A stretch of 64,000 bases of DNA, from NCBI GenBank assembly GCA_016705245.1, contig JADIYM010000001.1, positions 186,001 through 250,000 of the forward strand, given 5' to 3'. Made by a program: the position numbers and the translations under genes. Positions 18,935 to 27,656 of this stretch are shown here, one piece after another (positions within the stretch are counted from its first letter, which is position 1; the number at the start of each line of letters is the position of its first letter). Origin of the DNA: Blastocatellia bacterium (GTDB lineage: Bacteria; Acidobacteriota; Blastocatellia; UBA7656; JADIYM01). The notes beneath the pieces were generated by a model. The model saw only the letters and a program-made list of their open reading frames with translations, did no database searches and was not told where the DNA came from.

Positions 18935-21553
18935 CTATCTCTTACCCATCTTCTTCCAGCCCCACTCTTTGTTGAAGAGCGACTTGAAGTCGTCGACTGG
19001 CATGTTCTGTACGGGATATATCGTGTGATGTCCTGCGGGATGTGGCCCGCCGACATCCGCACCGTCAGCTACTACTTCCAGACCACCTGGAAGCATCGAA
19101 CCCGCCGGGAGCATCCAAATTGTACCCCTCATTCCTACGTCATTACGCCAAGCTGATTTTCCCTTTGTTCCGTGAGGATATTGGCTAAGAATCATGGGGC
19201 CGTCGCCAATAAGATCATAGTCCTTTTCGGTCGGTATTGGGCCCTGTGCGTTTCCATAGGACCAAAGGTCTACTTTCGTTGGACGTCGAGTGTCTTCTCC
19301 GCCGCCCACAGTCTCCGGCCAGAGCATTTCAACCGCAAAATCCACGCCAGGTCCGGCCTTACCAGCAGCCTTGAAAACCCCCTTTATCCAACCCCCCAAG
19401 CGACGAAAGAATCCTGGCTTCTTTGCTACGACGTCAACGCTCTCGTCAATGATCGGCTTCCCGCCTGTATTGGATAAGTCGCCGGCTGCGTCAACGAAGC
19501 GAAAATAGTCCGTCGGGATTCCCACGCCAGTCGGGAATTGAGGCCAGTGTCCGGTCGGATCGACGTATACAAGCGGACTGTTCTGGACATAGGCATAGAG
19601 GTTGAGCGTCTGTGGGTTGCCCAATGATCCGCCGAATGAATCAGTACTGGAAAAGCGACCGGTGCCCTTGTCAAAGTACCGCGCCTGCGCATAATCCAAC
19701 CCCGACTCCGCATCCCGCTCGTACCCCGTATACTTCTGCCTCAAGCTCACGCCGTCGTTCGGCGTGTAATTCTGGCCTGTCGTTCTTCCGCCGATGCCAG
19801 CAAACAACTCTTCTCCATACGGCATGTAGTCATGCCGGCTAGAGACCGCTCCGGCGCTCGTTGTCAGCACCCTCGGCGTTCCAAGATGGTCCGGCGTCAC
19901 ATAGCGAACCGTCCCGCTTTCGGCGATTGCCAGGAGCCCCGACGCGCCGTACAGATACTCCTTGGACGGTGTTGTTGTCGATGCCGTGTACTCCGCGACC
20001 AGGGCGCCGCCCATCCCGTAGACGTAGCGCGTCACAGACGGCGAGGCCCCGGGCACTTCCTTCCTTACACGCTTGCCCTCACCGTCGTACGTGTACTTCG
20101 CGATCGTGCTGCCAGCACTGTCGCGCACCCGATGGATCCGGTTGTTTCCGTCGTAATCGAGCGTCGTGTAACTCGCGCCCGCCGGCTGTCGCGTGAGATT
20201 CCCCATGTCGTCATAGACATAGTTCGTGGCCGTGATGCGATTCGTCGCCGTGCTGATCGCCGGGCTCAGCGTCGTCCGGTTTCCCCACTGGTCGTAGTCG
20301 AACTGCTGGTCCCAGCTCGGCGCCGCATCCAGCTTGTCGGCCCGCCGCCTCGCATCGGCACCAGCCCCTTCATCGACTCGATTCTCATCGGCGGCCTCGA
20401 TCTCAACCACGGCCGGCGCCTCGGCCGGATGCTCCGTCGACGTCGCCTCCGGCGCGGCCTTCGGGCCAAACCCTATGCCGTCCCAGTCTCCGACGAGCGG
20501 CGTGACATTTGCCGGTCCATATCCGATCGCATAGTCCGCGACGCCGTTTTCATTCACGTCGCGCAGATAGAACGTTCCCGTTCCCGGCGCATAGAGCCCC
20601 ACGGTATCGATGCCATTCGCATCCCAGTCACCAGCAAGCGGCGTCCAGCCCGAGGCCGCAGGACCGAATCCGAACACCACGTCCGCGTTGCCGGAACTGT
20701 TCGCATTCCGAAGGAAGAAGCTGCTTGTCAGCGGGTCGTAGGCTCCAATCGTATCGGATCCGTCGCCGTTCCAGTCACCGACGATCGGCTTCCATCCCAG
20801 TCCGCCGGGACCGTAGCTGAAGGTGAGATCGGCAGCGCCGGGCGCGTTGGCGTTTCGAAGGAAGAAGAATCCCGAGGCCGGATCGTATAGTCCGATCGTC
20901 TCGGTGCCGTCTCCGTTCCAATCGCCGGTCACCGGCTGCCAGCCAAGCCCGCCTGGCCCGAAGCCGAAAGCGAGATCCGCGGCACCACTCGAATTGTCAT
21001 TGCGGAGGAAGTAACTCCCCGTTAACGGGTCATAGAGGCCTGGCGTGTCGTCTCCATCACCATCCCAGTCACCCGCGAGCGGGACGAAGCCGGATCCGGC
21101 CCCGCCGAACCCGAACGTCAGATCCGCGGCGCCGCTCGAGATCGAGTTGCGAAGGAACCACGTTGCCGTCGGCTCGACCACGATGCCGATCGTGTCCGTG
21201 CCTGCCGCGCCAGTGGCCGAAGCGCCAAGCACCCACGAGGGAACGAGTGTCGACGAAAGCGTCATCACGTTGTGGAACGTGTTGCTCGTTCCCTTCGTCG
21301 GATCGTTGGCCGTCGTTCCGATATTCTCGTCGAACGACCACATCGCCCGCGTGTTTCCATCGTTGCCGTACGCAAGCGACGGCGGGAAGGTCGCGGTGTA
21401 ACGCGCCAGGTTCGACAGCCGGACCCGATCGACTCTCCCCTTGAAGTACAACCCGTGTGCTGCCCTGGCCCCCGCGCGCGATCTCGGTCGAGACGCTATT
21501 GTTCTGGGTTGGCCTTGACGTCGTTGAGTTCTTCTCCTTGTATGTCCCTCCAA
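18935..21553 (-). CDS. Rhs/YD protein, C-terminal fragment with propeller, core and toxin tip
   Basis: This frame becomes protein-like only below about 21470 (HGLYFKGRVDRVRLSN, the end of the LamG domain); the codons above it are an out-of-frame remnant of the middle fragment. In order: the end of LamG, five GDWNGDG repeats (about 21170-20470), YD repeats (FDYDQWGNRTTLS, YDDMGNLTRQPAG), the Rhs core (YTGYERDAESGLDYAQARYF, VDPTGHW near 19550), then a tip of about 210 residues. The tip ends with GGPHPAGHHTIYPV and an F-K-S-L-F-N helix; the His-rich motif could be catalytic, but I cannot name its family. DNA of the tip is low-GC. Dropping one G at 21469-21473 joins it to the middle fragment. Confidence 0.8.
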   Translation of the reverse strand: MEGHTRRRTQRRQGQPRTIASRPRSRAGARAAHGLYFKGRVDRVRLSNLARYTATFPPSLAYGNDGNTRAMWSFDENIGTTANDPTKGTSNTFHNVMTLSSTLVPSWVLGASATGAAGTDTIGIVVEPTATWFLRNSISSGAADLTFGFGGAGSGFVPLAGDWDGDGDDTPGLYDPLTGSYFLRNDNSSGAADLAFGFGPGGLGWQPVTGDWNGDGTETIGLYDPASGFFFLRNANAPGAADLTFSYGPGGLGWKPIVGDWNGDGSDTIGAYDPLTSSFFLRNANSSGNADVVFGFGPAASGWTPLAGDWDANGIDTVGLYAPGTGTFYLRDVNENGVADYAIGYGPANVTPLVGDWDGIGFGPKAAPEATSTEHPAEAPAVVEIEAADENRVDEGAGADARRRADKLDAAPSWDQQFDYDQWGNRTTLSPAISTATNRITATNYVYDDMGNLTRQPAGASYTTLDYDGNNRIHRVRDSAGSTIAKYTYDGEGKRVRKEVPGASPSVTRYVYGMGGALVAEYTASTTTPSKEYLYGASGLLAIAESGTVRYVTPDHLGTPRVLTTSAGAVSSRHDYMPYGEELFAGIGGRTTGQNYTPNDGVSLRQKYTGYERDAESGLDYAQARYFDKGTGRFSSTDSFGGSLGNPQTLNLYAYVQNSPLVYVDPTGHWPQFPTGVGIPTDYFRFVDAAGDLSNTGGKPIIDESVDVVAKKPGFFRRLGGWIKGVFKAAGKAGPGVDFAVEMLWPETVGGGEDTRRPTKVDLWSYGNAQGPIPTEKDYDLIGDGPMILSQYPHGTKGKSAWRNDVGMRGTIWMLPAGSMLPGGLEVVADGADVGGPHPAGHHTIYPVQNMPVDDFKSLFNKEWGWKKMGKR

Positions 21554-24500
21554 CGGTCACGAAGAGCTTGTTACTGCTGTAACCGGCGGAGACATGCACC
21601 CACGAACCGACGACCACCGGGATGTTGCTCGTAATCGTATCGAGCACGGCTCCGCCAGTTCCGTACATCGTGAACGTGAGGCGGTCGGCCCCGAGCGGGT
21701 CGGTTGCCTTCGTTATCGACAGCTCGTAGCCATGGAGGTTCGGCGCCCGCTTAGAGACGACAGGCTGGGCCGCAGCCGCTCCGAGGTATGCCGGACGGAT
21801 CCACGCCTCGATCGTCATCCCGGCTGCCGCCGGCGTGAGCTGAGAATGACCGGGCGACGATGCGTATTCACCCGATGCGTTGACGTTGAACTCGACAGCG
21901 AAGTCGTTCGGCCCGCCGAACGTCGTAGCGCGCGCCGTCTGGGAGTATGCGGACGCGCCGCATTCGTTCGTGGCCCTCACGCGATACACGTACGTCGTCT
22001 GGGCATGGGCCGACGTATCGGCGAACGATGGAACGTCTGCAGTCGCGGACGCCGAGGTGACCTTCCACGTCGCCCCTTCATCCGCCGAGCGCTCGATGGT
22101 CCACGCCCACTCGTCGTTTATGCCGGAACCGTTGTCGACCCAGCTCAGGTTGACGGTGCTTGATCCGGCGGCGGCAGCCGCCGTGAGCGCGCTTGGCGCT
22201 GCAGGGGCTGCGGTGCACCCAGTCGAGGATCCGCTCGTGATGCCGATGGACTCCGAACCGATCGACGAACCGCACAGGTTCGTGGAGACGACCCGGTATC
22301 GGTACGTCGTCAGCGGTGCCGTGTTGGTGTCAGTGAATTCGTGGGTATCCGGAATGAGTTCGCCGCTGGCGTCTGTCCAGACCGGCTGCCCGGCGTGCAG
22401 CGTCCGCTCGACACGCACGCTGGTTTCATTGTTCGCGCCCGAGGCATTGTCGTTCCAGAACACCAGAATCGGGAGCCCGACGGCGGTTCCCTGCACGCCG
22501 GACGCCGCTGGCGGCGCGTCAGTGCACTCGTTCGTGGTCGAAACCGGTTCCGACATCTGGTTCCAGTTCGACGGGTCGCAGGTGTTCTCCGCACGGACCC
22601 GATAGAGATAGGACGGTCCCACCGCCACGGAATTGTCAACATACTGCGTGACGCCCTGGCCAACGGTCGCTTCAGTCGGCCACGTGGCGCCTCCGTCCGT
22701 CGATCGCTGGATCCGGAACAGGGTCTCGTTGTTCACGCCGGACTCGTTGTCGGTCCACGTCACCGTGATCTGGTTAGGCCCGTTTGCCGAAGCCGCAATA
22801 CCCGACGGCGCTGCCGGCGCGCCCGTGCACGATCCGCCGCCGCCACCGGAGCCGAAGTACTCCGTCGCGCGCTCGAGCCGGTTGAGCTCGTCGTACAGAA
22901 AGTATTGTTCGTACGAAGTCTGCCCGGAATCGGGCGAGACCGTGATCCGCGCCGGGTTCCCGTTGTTTCTAGTCTGATCGGGCTGCGACCCAGGGTCGAC
23001 CGTATTCAGGTTTCCGTACTGGTACGAAAGTCCCAGTTTGTCGCTCGCACCGGAGCTCACGCCAAGTGAGATCTGTACCGGCTGGAGGCGGCTGTTGTAT
23101 CCGATCTTGTGGAACAGGGCTGTCGTCGTCGAGAGGCGTTGTTCCTCGAGCGACCCGGATGGCGTGTAAGTGGCGTTCGTCGATCCCGCCGAGGCGCCGC
23201 CTAGGTTCGCGGCCACGGACGTGAGGCTGCCCGCCACGTTGTAAGTGTTCGTGACCGTGCTGCCCGACGGATACGACTGGTTGACGATCTCGCTTGCCCG
23301 GTTGTAGGTCGGAACCGAAGGATTCTGATAGTGCGTCGACTCCAGAAGCTGGTCGTAGTGCGTGACCCGGCCGGCGACGTCGTAGCCGTAGAAGACGCCT
23401 GTTCGGACTTGCTCGGTCTCGTTCGACGCGGTGGCGTTCGTCACCACTCCCACGAGCCTGCCGAGGGAGAACCCGCGGTCGAATGGCGAACCCGGCATCA
23501 GGCCGGACGAGTCAGGGATCTCAATTGCCGGCCCGTGGCCTGAGTCGTCGTAAAAGTAGCTGACGTCGTTCACCGCGGTATTCGAGAAGTTCTTCGTCCT
23601 AAGCCGATTCATCTCGTCGTAGGAGAACCACGTCGTGACATTCCGAGGATCCGTCTTCGTCACGAGATTCGACTCGCGATCGTAGGTGTAGGTCGTCGCG
23701 ACCTGGACGCCCGACGAATTCACGCACTCAGGCATCTTCGCCGACTTCAGCCGGCCAAGTCCGTCGTAGACGAACGTTCGCGACTGGCCGCCCTGGTTTA
23801 CCGAGAGGAGGTTTCCGCGTCCGTCGTACCCATACGTAGTCAGGTAGTTCAGCCCGTTCGGATCCTCGCGAACCCACAGCATGCGACCGAGCGCATCGGA
23901 CCCACTGCGACGCTGCTTGCCGGCCTGTTCCGTAACCGTGACCGTCGGTACCGTGAAGCCGCCCGCATTGTGAACGGTTGCGATATCGCCGGTGTCGGAC
24001 GTCTCGAAGTCACCTGGAGGAGAGAGAGGGCCGTTGTCGAAGAACGAAACGAGCACCACGCGGTTCTGGTCGTCATATCGCGTTCGGGTCCAGCCGTGAG
24101 TCGGCGCGGCTCCGGTCGTTCGATAGGGGTTCGAGACGAGTGTCGGGCGACCCAGCCCGTCGTATTTCGTGTCGACGGTGACGAGGCCCGTGCCGTTCGG
24201 ATCGGTCGCCTGCTGCTTCACCGCCCGGAAGAGCCCGTCGTACGTCACGATCGTCGTCGACGAGTTCGAGGAGCCGGTCCCGATTGTCTCGGACGTCGAC
24301 TGCACCGAGAGATCCGCCGCCGGCGCACTGTAAACAACCATCGTCACGCCTACGCCCGCTGGCGGCGTGATCGACTGTATTCTGTCAAAGTTGTCGTAGG
24401 AATACGTCGTCGTCTCGCCCGGGTTGTAGCCCGTCGCCGACGTGATGAGCCCCGACCATCTGTTGAAGATGGCGCTCGTGCTCAGCACAGTGGCCGGGCC

Positions 24501-24737
24501 GCCCGAGGCTTTGGACACCGTGCGAGTCGTCGCGCGCGGGAACGCGTGGAGTGGATCCAGCGGATCATAGAAGTCGATCTGTGTGGTGAAAGCCGCCTCG
24601 ACCGCACCCGGAGCCAGCGAATTCGCTGAAATGACGCGGATCGCGTTTCCGGCCTCGTCGTATCGCATTCGCGTCGTCGACAGGGGACTGCCATCCTTAG
24701 GGTCGAGCGTCACCGACGTCATGTTTCCGCGGATCAC
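21069..24737 (-). CDS. Rhs/YD protein, middle fragment with FN3 and LamG domains
   Basis: Continues the N-terminal Rhs fragment after a one-base frameshift near 24775; GTG 24737 is a formal start only. It carries YD repeats (YDEAGNAIRV, YDGLFRAVKQ, YDGLGRPTLV, YDRESNLVTKT), then three fibronectin type III domains (about 22850-22000; each ends near YRVRAENTCD, YRVVSTNLCG or YRVRATNECG), then a LamG/concanavalin-like domain (MTIEAWIRPAYLG...WVHVSAGYSSNKLFVTV). At 21469-21473 a run of five C on the plus strand shifts the frame, and the last 134 or so codons are noise. An FN3-LamG-propeller insert inside an Rhs shell is unusual. The intact reading would be about 2608 residues over 18935-26761. 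Confidence 0.8.
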   Translation of the reverse strand: MIRGNMTSVTLDPKDGSPLSTTRMRYDEAGNAIRVISANSLAPGAVEAAFTTQIDFYDPLDPLHAFPRATTRTVSKASGGPATVLSTSAIFNRWSGLITSATGYNPGETTTYSYDNFDRIQSITPPAGVGVTMVVYSAPAADLSVQSTSETIGTGSSNSSTTIVTYDGLFRAVKQQATDPNGTGLVTVDTKYDGLGRPTLVSNPYRTTGAAPTHGWTRTRYDDQNRVVLVSFFDNGPLSPPGDFETSDTGDIATVHNAGGFTVPTVTVTEQAGKQRRSGSDALGRMLWVREDPNGLNYLTTYGYDGRGNLLSVNQGGQSRTFVYDGLGRLKSAKMPECVNSSGVQVATTYTYDRESNLVTKTDPRNVTTWFSYDEMNRLRTKNFSNTAVNDVSYFYDDSGHGPAIEIPDSSGLMPGSPFDRGFSLGRLVGVVTNATASNETEQVRTGVFYGYDVAGRVTHYDQLLESTHYQNPSVPTYNRASEIVNQSYPSGSTVTNTYNVAGSLTSVAANLGGASAGSTNATYTPSGSLEEQRLSTTTALFHKIGYNSRLQPVQISLGVSSGASDKLGLSYQYGNLNTVDPGSQPDQTRNNGNPARITVSPDSGQTSYEQYFLYDELNRLERATEYFGSGGGGGSCTGAPAAPSGIAASANGPNQITVTWTDNESGVNNETLFRIQRSTDGGATWPTEATVGQGVTQYVDNSVAVGPSYLYRVRAENTCDPSNWNQMSEPVSTTNECTDAPPAASGVQGTAVGLPILVFWNDNASGANNETSVRVERTLHAGQPVWTDASGELIPDTHEFTDTNTAPLTTYRYRVVSTNLCGSSIGSESIGITSGSSTGCTAAPAAPSALTAAAAAGSSTVNLSWVDNGSGINDEWAWTIERSADEGATWKVTSASATADVPSFADTSAHAQTTYVYRVRATNECGASAYSQTARATTFGGPNDFAVEFNVNASGEYASSPGHSQLTPAAAGMTIEAWIRPAYLGAAAAQPVVSKRAPNLHGYELSITKATDPLGADRLTFTMYGTGGAVLDTITSNIPVVVGSWVHVSAGYSSNKLFVTVGGTYKEKNSTTSRPTQNNSVSTEIARGGQGSTRVVLQGESRSGPAVEPGALHRDLPAVACVRQRWKHAGDVVVRREYRNDGQRSDEGNEQHVPQRDDAFVDTRSLVGAWRFGHWRGRHGHDRHRGRADGNVVPSQLDLERRRGSDVRVRRGRIRLRPARG

Positions 24738-26761
24738 CCGGCTAGAGTTGAATGCCGGATTGTGCGTCGCCGTCGACAGTCAATGCACGTCTCGATCGAC
24801 TCGCCGTCGTATACGTTAGTCGTCATCGACTCGGCTGCGCCTCCCGTGCCGACCGATTCCGTCAACACGAGTGACCTGCTGTGCACGACGTTCGCAATGG
24901 TCGCCGAGGTGTAGGTGGCGGACTTCTCGAATGTGCGATTCACCTGCCGCAACACCGTCGATGACGGGGCACCCGCACCCCAATCGAAGACCCTCTCCTG
25001 CGTCACGTTGTTGTAAGGCGTCGTGTCGAACACGTAGTCGACCTTCGAGACGAGGTCGAGCCCGTTCTCGAGAATCGTGGTTGTCTTGTCGATGACACGA
25101 GGATTGCTCGCCGGCTGGTTCTCGGTCTCGGTCGTCGCACTCGGTATCCATCCAACTGGCGACGCTTGCCGCCAGGTCGCGTGCGATCTGGACCGGTTCA
25201 CCCAGGTCGAGCCGACAGAGCCCGCCTCTTCGGTCTTGAACTCGAGGCCCTCCTGCCACCTCGTGTAGCCGTCGGACCGGGGAGACCTTACTCCGGTCAA
25301 CGGGTGGCTGTAGAAGAAGTGGCGCGAGCGATTGATGATCGATGTAGTGCCGATGTACCGAATCACGTCGACGACGGTCTCGGCGGGCGGCGTGCCCACG
25401 GCGGGATATCCGACCGACGGATCGTCATAGGAGGTCTTGCCTTCCGGCGAAGCGTCAACAGCCCTGACGTAGGTGCGGCGCTCCTTCAGATATCGGAACA
25501 CGAACGGACTGGGACCCGTCGGCGTGTTTCCGGCTCCGGCGACTACGTCGAATTCAATCTTTCCATGCGCGGGCGTCTCGACGCTTGCGACTTCTCCGTA
25601 CCGGTTGTAGAGGAACTTCCACGAATGGCCCGTCGGAAGCACCACGGCGGACGGCATGTTTTCGTTGAAGGGTCCCGTCAGCGTACCGGGCCACAACTCC
25701 TCATAGGTCGGGTCCGCATCGGTGACGTAGTCCTGACGCAAGGCGTTCTTCAGCTTCAGCCGAACAACCTTCCAGACCTGGTCGTCGTCGGGGTCCGAAG
25801 GATCACGATGCTGGACGACACGCACGAGCAGGTTCGTCTGCCCCGTGACGTCGTCAGGATCGACGATGTTGTACGAGAACTCCGTCACGCGACCGAGTGT
25901 GTCCGTGATCGTATGAAGGAACCCGCCGTTCGGCGATCCTGAGTAGTAGGTGTACGAGACCCGATTTCCGTTCCGGTCCTGCATCCAGTCGACGCGTCCG
26001 TTCGTAACGCGAAAGCTCGTTCCGTCACGCAGGTAGACGTCGCCGCTGGGATAGGTCTGGAACGGAGGATCGCCGCCCCCGGGAATGAGGCTGATGTCCC
26101 AGATGTCGGCCGAGCTCACGAATGTGGCAGCGGAGCCGTCATAGGTGATCCAGACGCTTTTTCGATTGTATGCCTGGAGAGTGCCGCAGTTCGCGGGACC
26201 GAGCAGGGACGGCTGGCCGTCGTTTGCCGGATTTGCGTCATCGAGCGTGTCGCGAAACTCGTACTCGGTGCCATCGGGCGCGATGAACGTGATGCGCGTC
26301 AGCGTCTCCTGATTCCCCGCAGGCTCAGAGCCGCAATTCCCCGACGACGGGTTCCATCCACTGTGACGGGCGACGAGTCGACCCGTGTTGATTCGCCAAC
26401 CCGGAGCGATGAACGTCCCGTTGTCCCACTCGTCATAGGTCGGCACATTGTAGGAGTTCTGCGGGTTCGGTCGATCCGTGACCATTCGCCAGAACTTCGA
26501 GTTGTACGACAGTGTCGCGCCGGCACCCATACCAGCTCGACCGCCGGACATGCTCAGGGGAAACTGCATCGACACGTTGCCGTTGAAGAGATTCACCTTG
26601 TCAAAGTCGCTTCCACCGAAGCTCCCGAGCGGCGGCGTGCCCTTCGCCTGCCCCGTCGGTGTCGAGTTATCGGTGCTGGACTGCTGCTGCGCCGCGGCGG
26701 AAATGCCGAAGGCCAATATTGCGACGAATGAAATGGCGGCGAGACGAAGGTAGCGAGACAT
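24734..26761 (-). CDS. Rhs/YD protein, N-terminal fragment with signal peptide
   Basis: ATG 26761 follows GAGGAAA by five bases and starts a signal peptide (MSRYLRLAAISFVAILAFGISAAAQ). The next part, FGGSDFDKVNLFNGNVSMQFPL and GAGATLSYNSKFWRM, is the typical N-terminal domain of exported Rhs-like proteins, followed by YD-type pieces (GRVDWMQDRNGNRVSYTYYSG, LGRVTEFSYNIVDPDD). The frame ends in nonsense after ESIETCIDC; inserting one base near 24774-24778 restores STATHNPAFNSSRVIRGN and joins the middle fragment. The signal peptide suggests Sec export, not T6SS loading. Pseudogene or sequence error cannot be separated here. Confidence 0.8.
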   Translation of the reverse strand: MSRYLRLAAISFVAILAFGISAAAQQQSSTDNSTPTGQAKGTPPLGSFGGSDFDKVNLFNGNVSMQFPLSMSGGRAGMGAGATLSYNSKFWRMVTDRPNPQNSYNVPTYDEWDNGTFIAPGWRINTGRLVARHSGWNPSSGNCGSEPAGNQETLTRITFIAPDGTEYEFRDTLDDANPANDGQPSLLGPANCGTLQAYNRKSVWITYDGSAATFVSSADIWDISLIPGGGDPPFQTYPSGDVYLRDGTSFRVTNGRVDWMQDRNGNRVSYTYYSGSPNGGFLHTITDTLGRVTEFSYNIVDPDDVTGQTNLLVRVVQHRDPSDPDDDQVWKVVRLKLKNALRQDYVTDADPTYEELWPGTLTGPFNENMPSAVVLPTGHSWKFLYNRYGEVASVETPAHGKIEFDVVAGAGNTPTGPSPFVFRYLKERRTYVRAVDASPEGKTSYDDPSVGYPAVGTPPAETVVDVIRYIGTTSIINRSRHFFYSHPLTGVRSPRSDGYTRWQEGLEFKTEEAGSVGSTWVNRSRSHATWRQASPVGWIPSATTETENQPASNPRVIDKTTTILENGLDLVSKVDYVFDTTPYNNVTQERVFDWGAGAPSSTVLRQVNRTFEKSATYTSATIANVVHSRSLVLTESVGTGGAAESMTTNVYDGESIETCIDCRRRRTIRHSTLAG

Positions 26762-26865
26762 GGGTTTCCTCAACGTTGGCGATATCGATATGGATGGAGC
26801 GAGCGCACGACGGCATCCCGATCGCGCGAGCGCACTGACGCTGGCTCTCACTTGGAGAAGTCAGT

Positions 26866-27342
26866 TCACGGAACGACGGTGACGCGGATCCTTCGGTCGG
26901 GATGTGAAGTCGATGACACGAAGTACTCGCCGGGCTTCACGTCGATGTCGAACCAGCGGTTCTCACGATCGCGAATCGTGAAGGACCGACTGGCTTCCGT
27001 ATCTCCGGGACGCTCGATGTTGATCGTGAGATCTTCGCCCTGTCGAGCGGACGAATTGCGGATGAGCAGGTGATGGACGCCCGCCTGCAGCACCAGTTCG
27101 TCTACTCCGAACCCGAGCGGGTTGAGTGCGAGAATCAGTGTCTGATCCGTGTTTGCGGGTATCGTGACCGGGGTCGTTCCAGCCTCCGAGTCTTGAGCCG
27201 GCATCGAAGCCAAAGCCGGGAAGGCTCGCACGAACCAGGGCCGTGCTGAGACCAGAATCGCAACACAGGATGCAAAGACCAGCACCTTGATGACGGTGCG
27301 GCGCCTTTTGCTCGCCCCAACCGGCCTGGAAATACTTGACAT
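26866..27342 (-). CDS. membrane-anchored small beta-sandwich protein
   Basis: ATG 27342 has GGAG eight bases upstream. A single N-terminal membrane segment (VIKVLVFASCVAILVSA) is followed by about 120 beta-rich residues (DELVLQAGVHHLLIRNSS, GEDLTINIERPGD, VKPGEYFVSSTSHPDRRIRV) that resemble a cupredoxin-like sandwich without an obvious copper site. It lies 104 bases upstream of the Rhs gene on the same strand, so it may be co-expressed and help anchor or export it. Function unknown. Confidence 0.65.
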   Translation of the reverse strand: MSSISRPVGASKRRRTVIKVLVFASCVAILVSARPWFVRAFPALASMPAQDSEAGTTPVTIPANTDQTLILALNPLGFGVDELVLQAGVHHLLIRNSSARQGEDLTINIERPGDTEASRSFTIRDRENRWFDIDVKPGEYFVSSTSHPDRRIRVTVVP

Positions 27343-27456
27343 GGCAACAACTCCAGATGTTCGAATGTAGAACTTGGTTAACTGCGCCGTCCTCGGCGGA
27401 CGAACTGCTGATATCCACTCGGGAAAAAACTCTCCCTACTAGGTACAGCGTCGTTT

Positions 27457-27494
27457 GGGGACCGGATCGTGTCATCGGTCCCCACTTTTTCTTT
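27457..27494 (+). terminator. Rho-independent terminator or leader attenuator
   Basis: GGGGACCG (27457-27464) pairs perfectly with CGGTCCCC (27476-27483) over an 11-base loop and is followed by ACTTTTTCTTTT. The U-tract exists only on the plus strand. No plus-strand gene ends upstream; the next plus gene starts at 27657. In the 314-base divergent gap it may end a short leader or small RNA, or attenuate the methyltransferase gene. Confidence 0.7.
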
Positions 27495-27656
27495 TCGAGC
27501 GCTTCGTCGCGGTGCCCGGAGGGGGCGGTTGACGGTTCCCAACGGAACTCCGCCGGGCATCGACACGGGGCCCGGCGGTGTGCCCGGCGCCCCGCCCCGG
27601 ACGCGGTCACGGACCGGTTTGTCGTACACTCCACCGCTACCGACTCGGAGAGACCG

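Noticed and set aside
20266..20469. Arg-rich minus-strand frame over the Rhs propeller/core join
   Set aside because: Out-of-frame shadow within the Rhs coding sequence.
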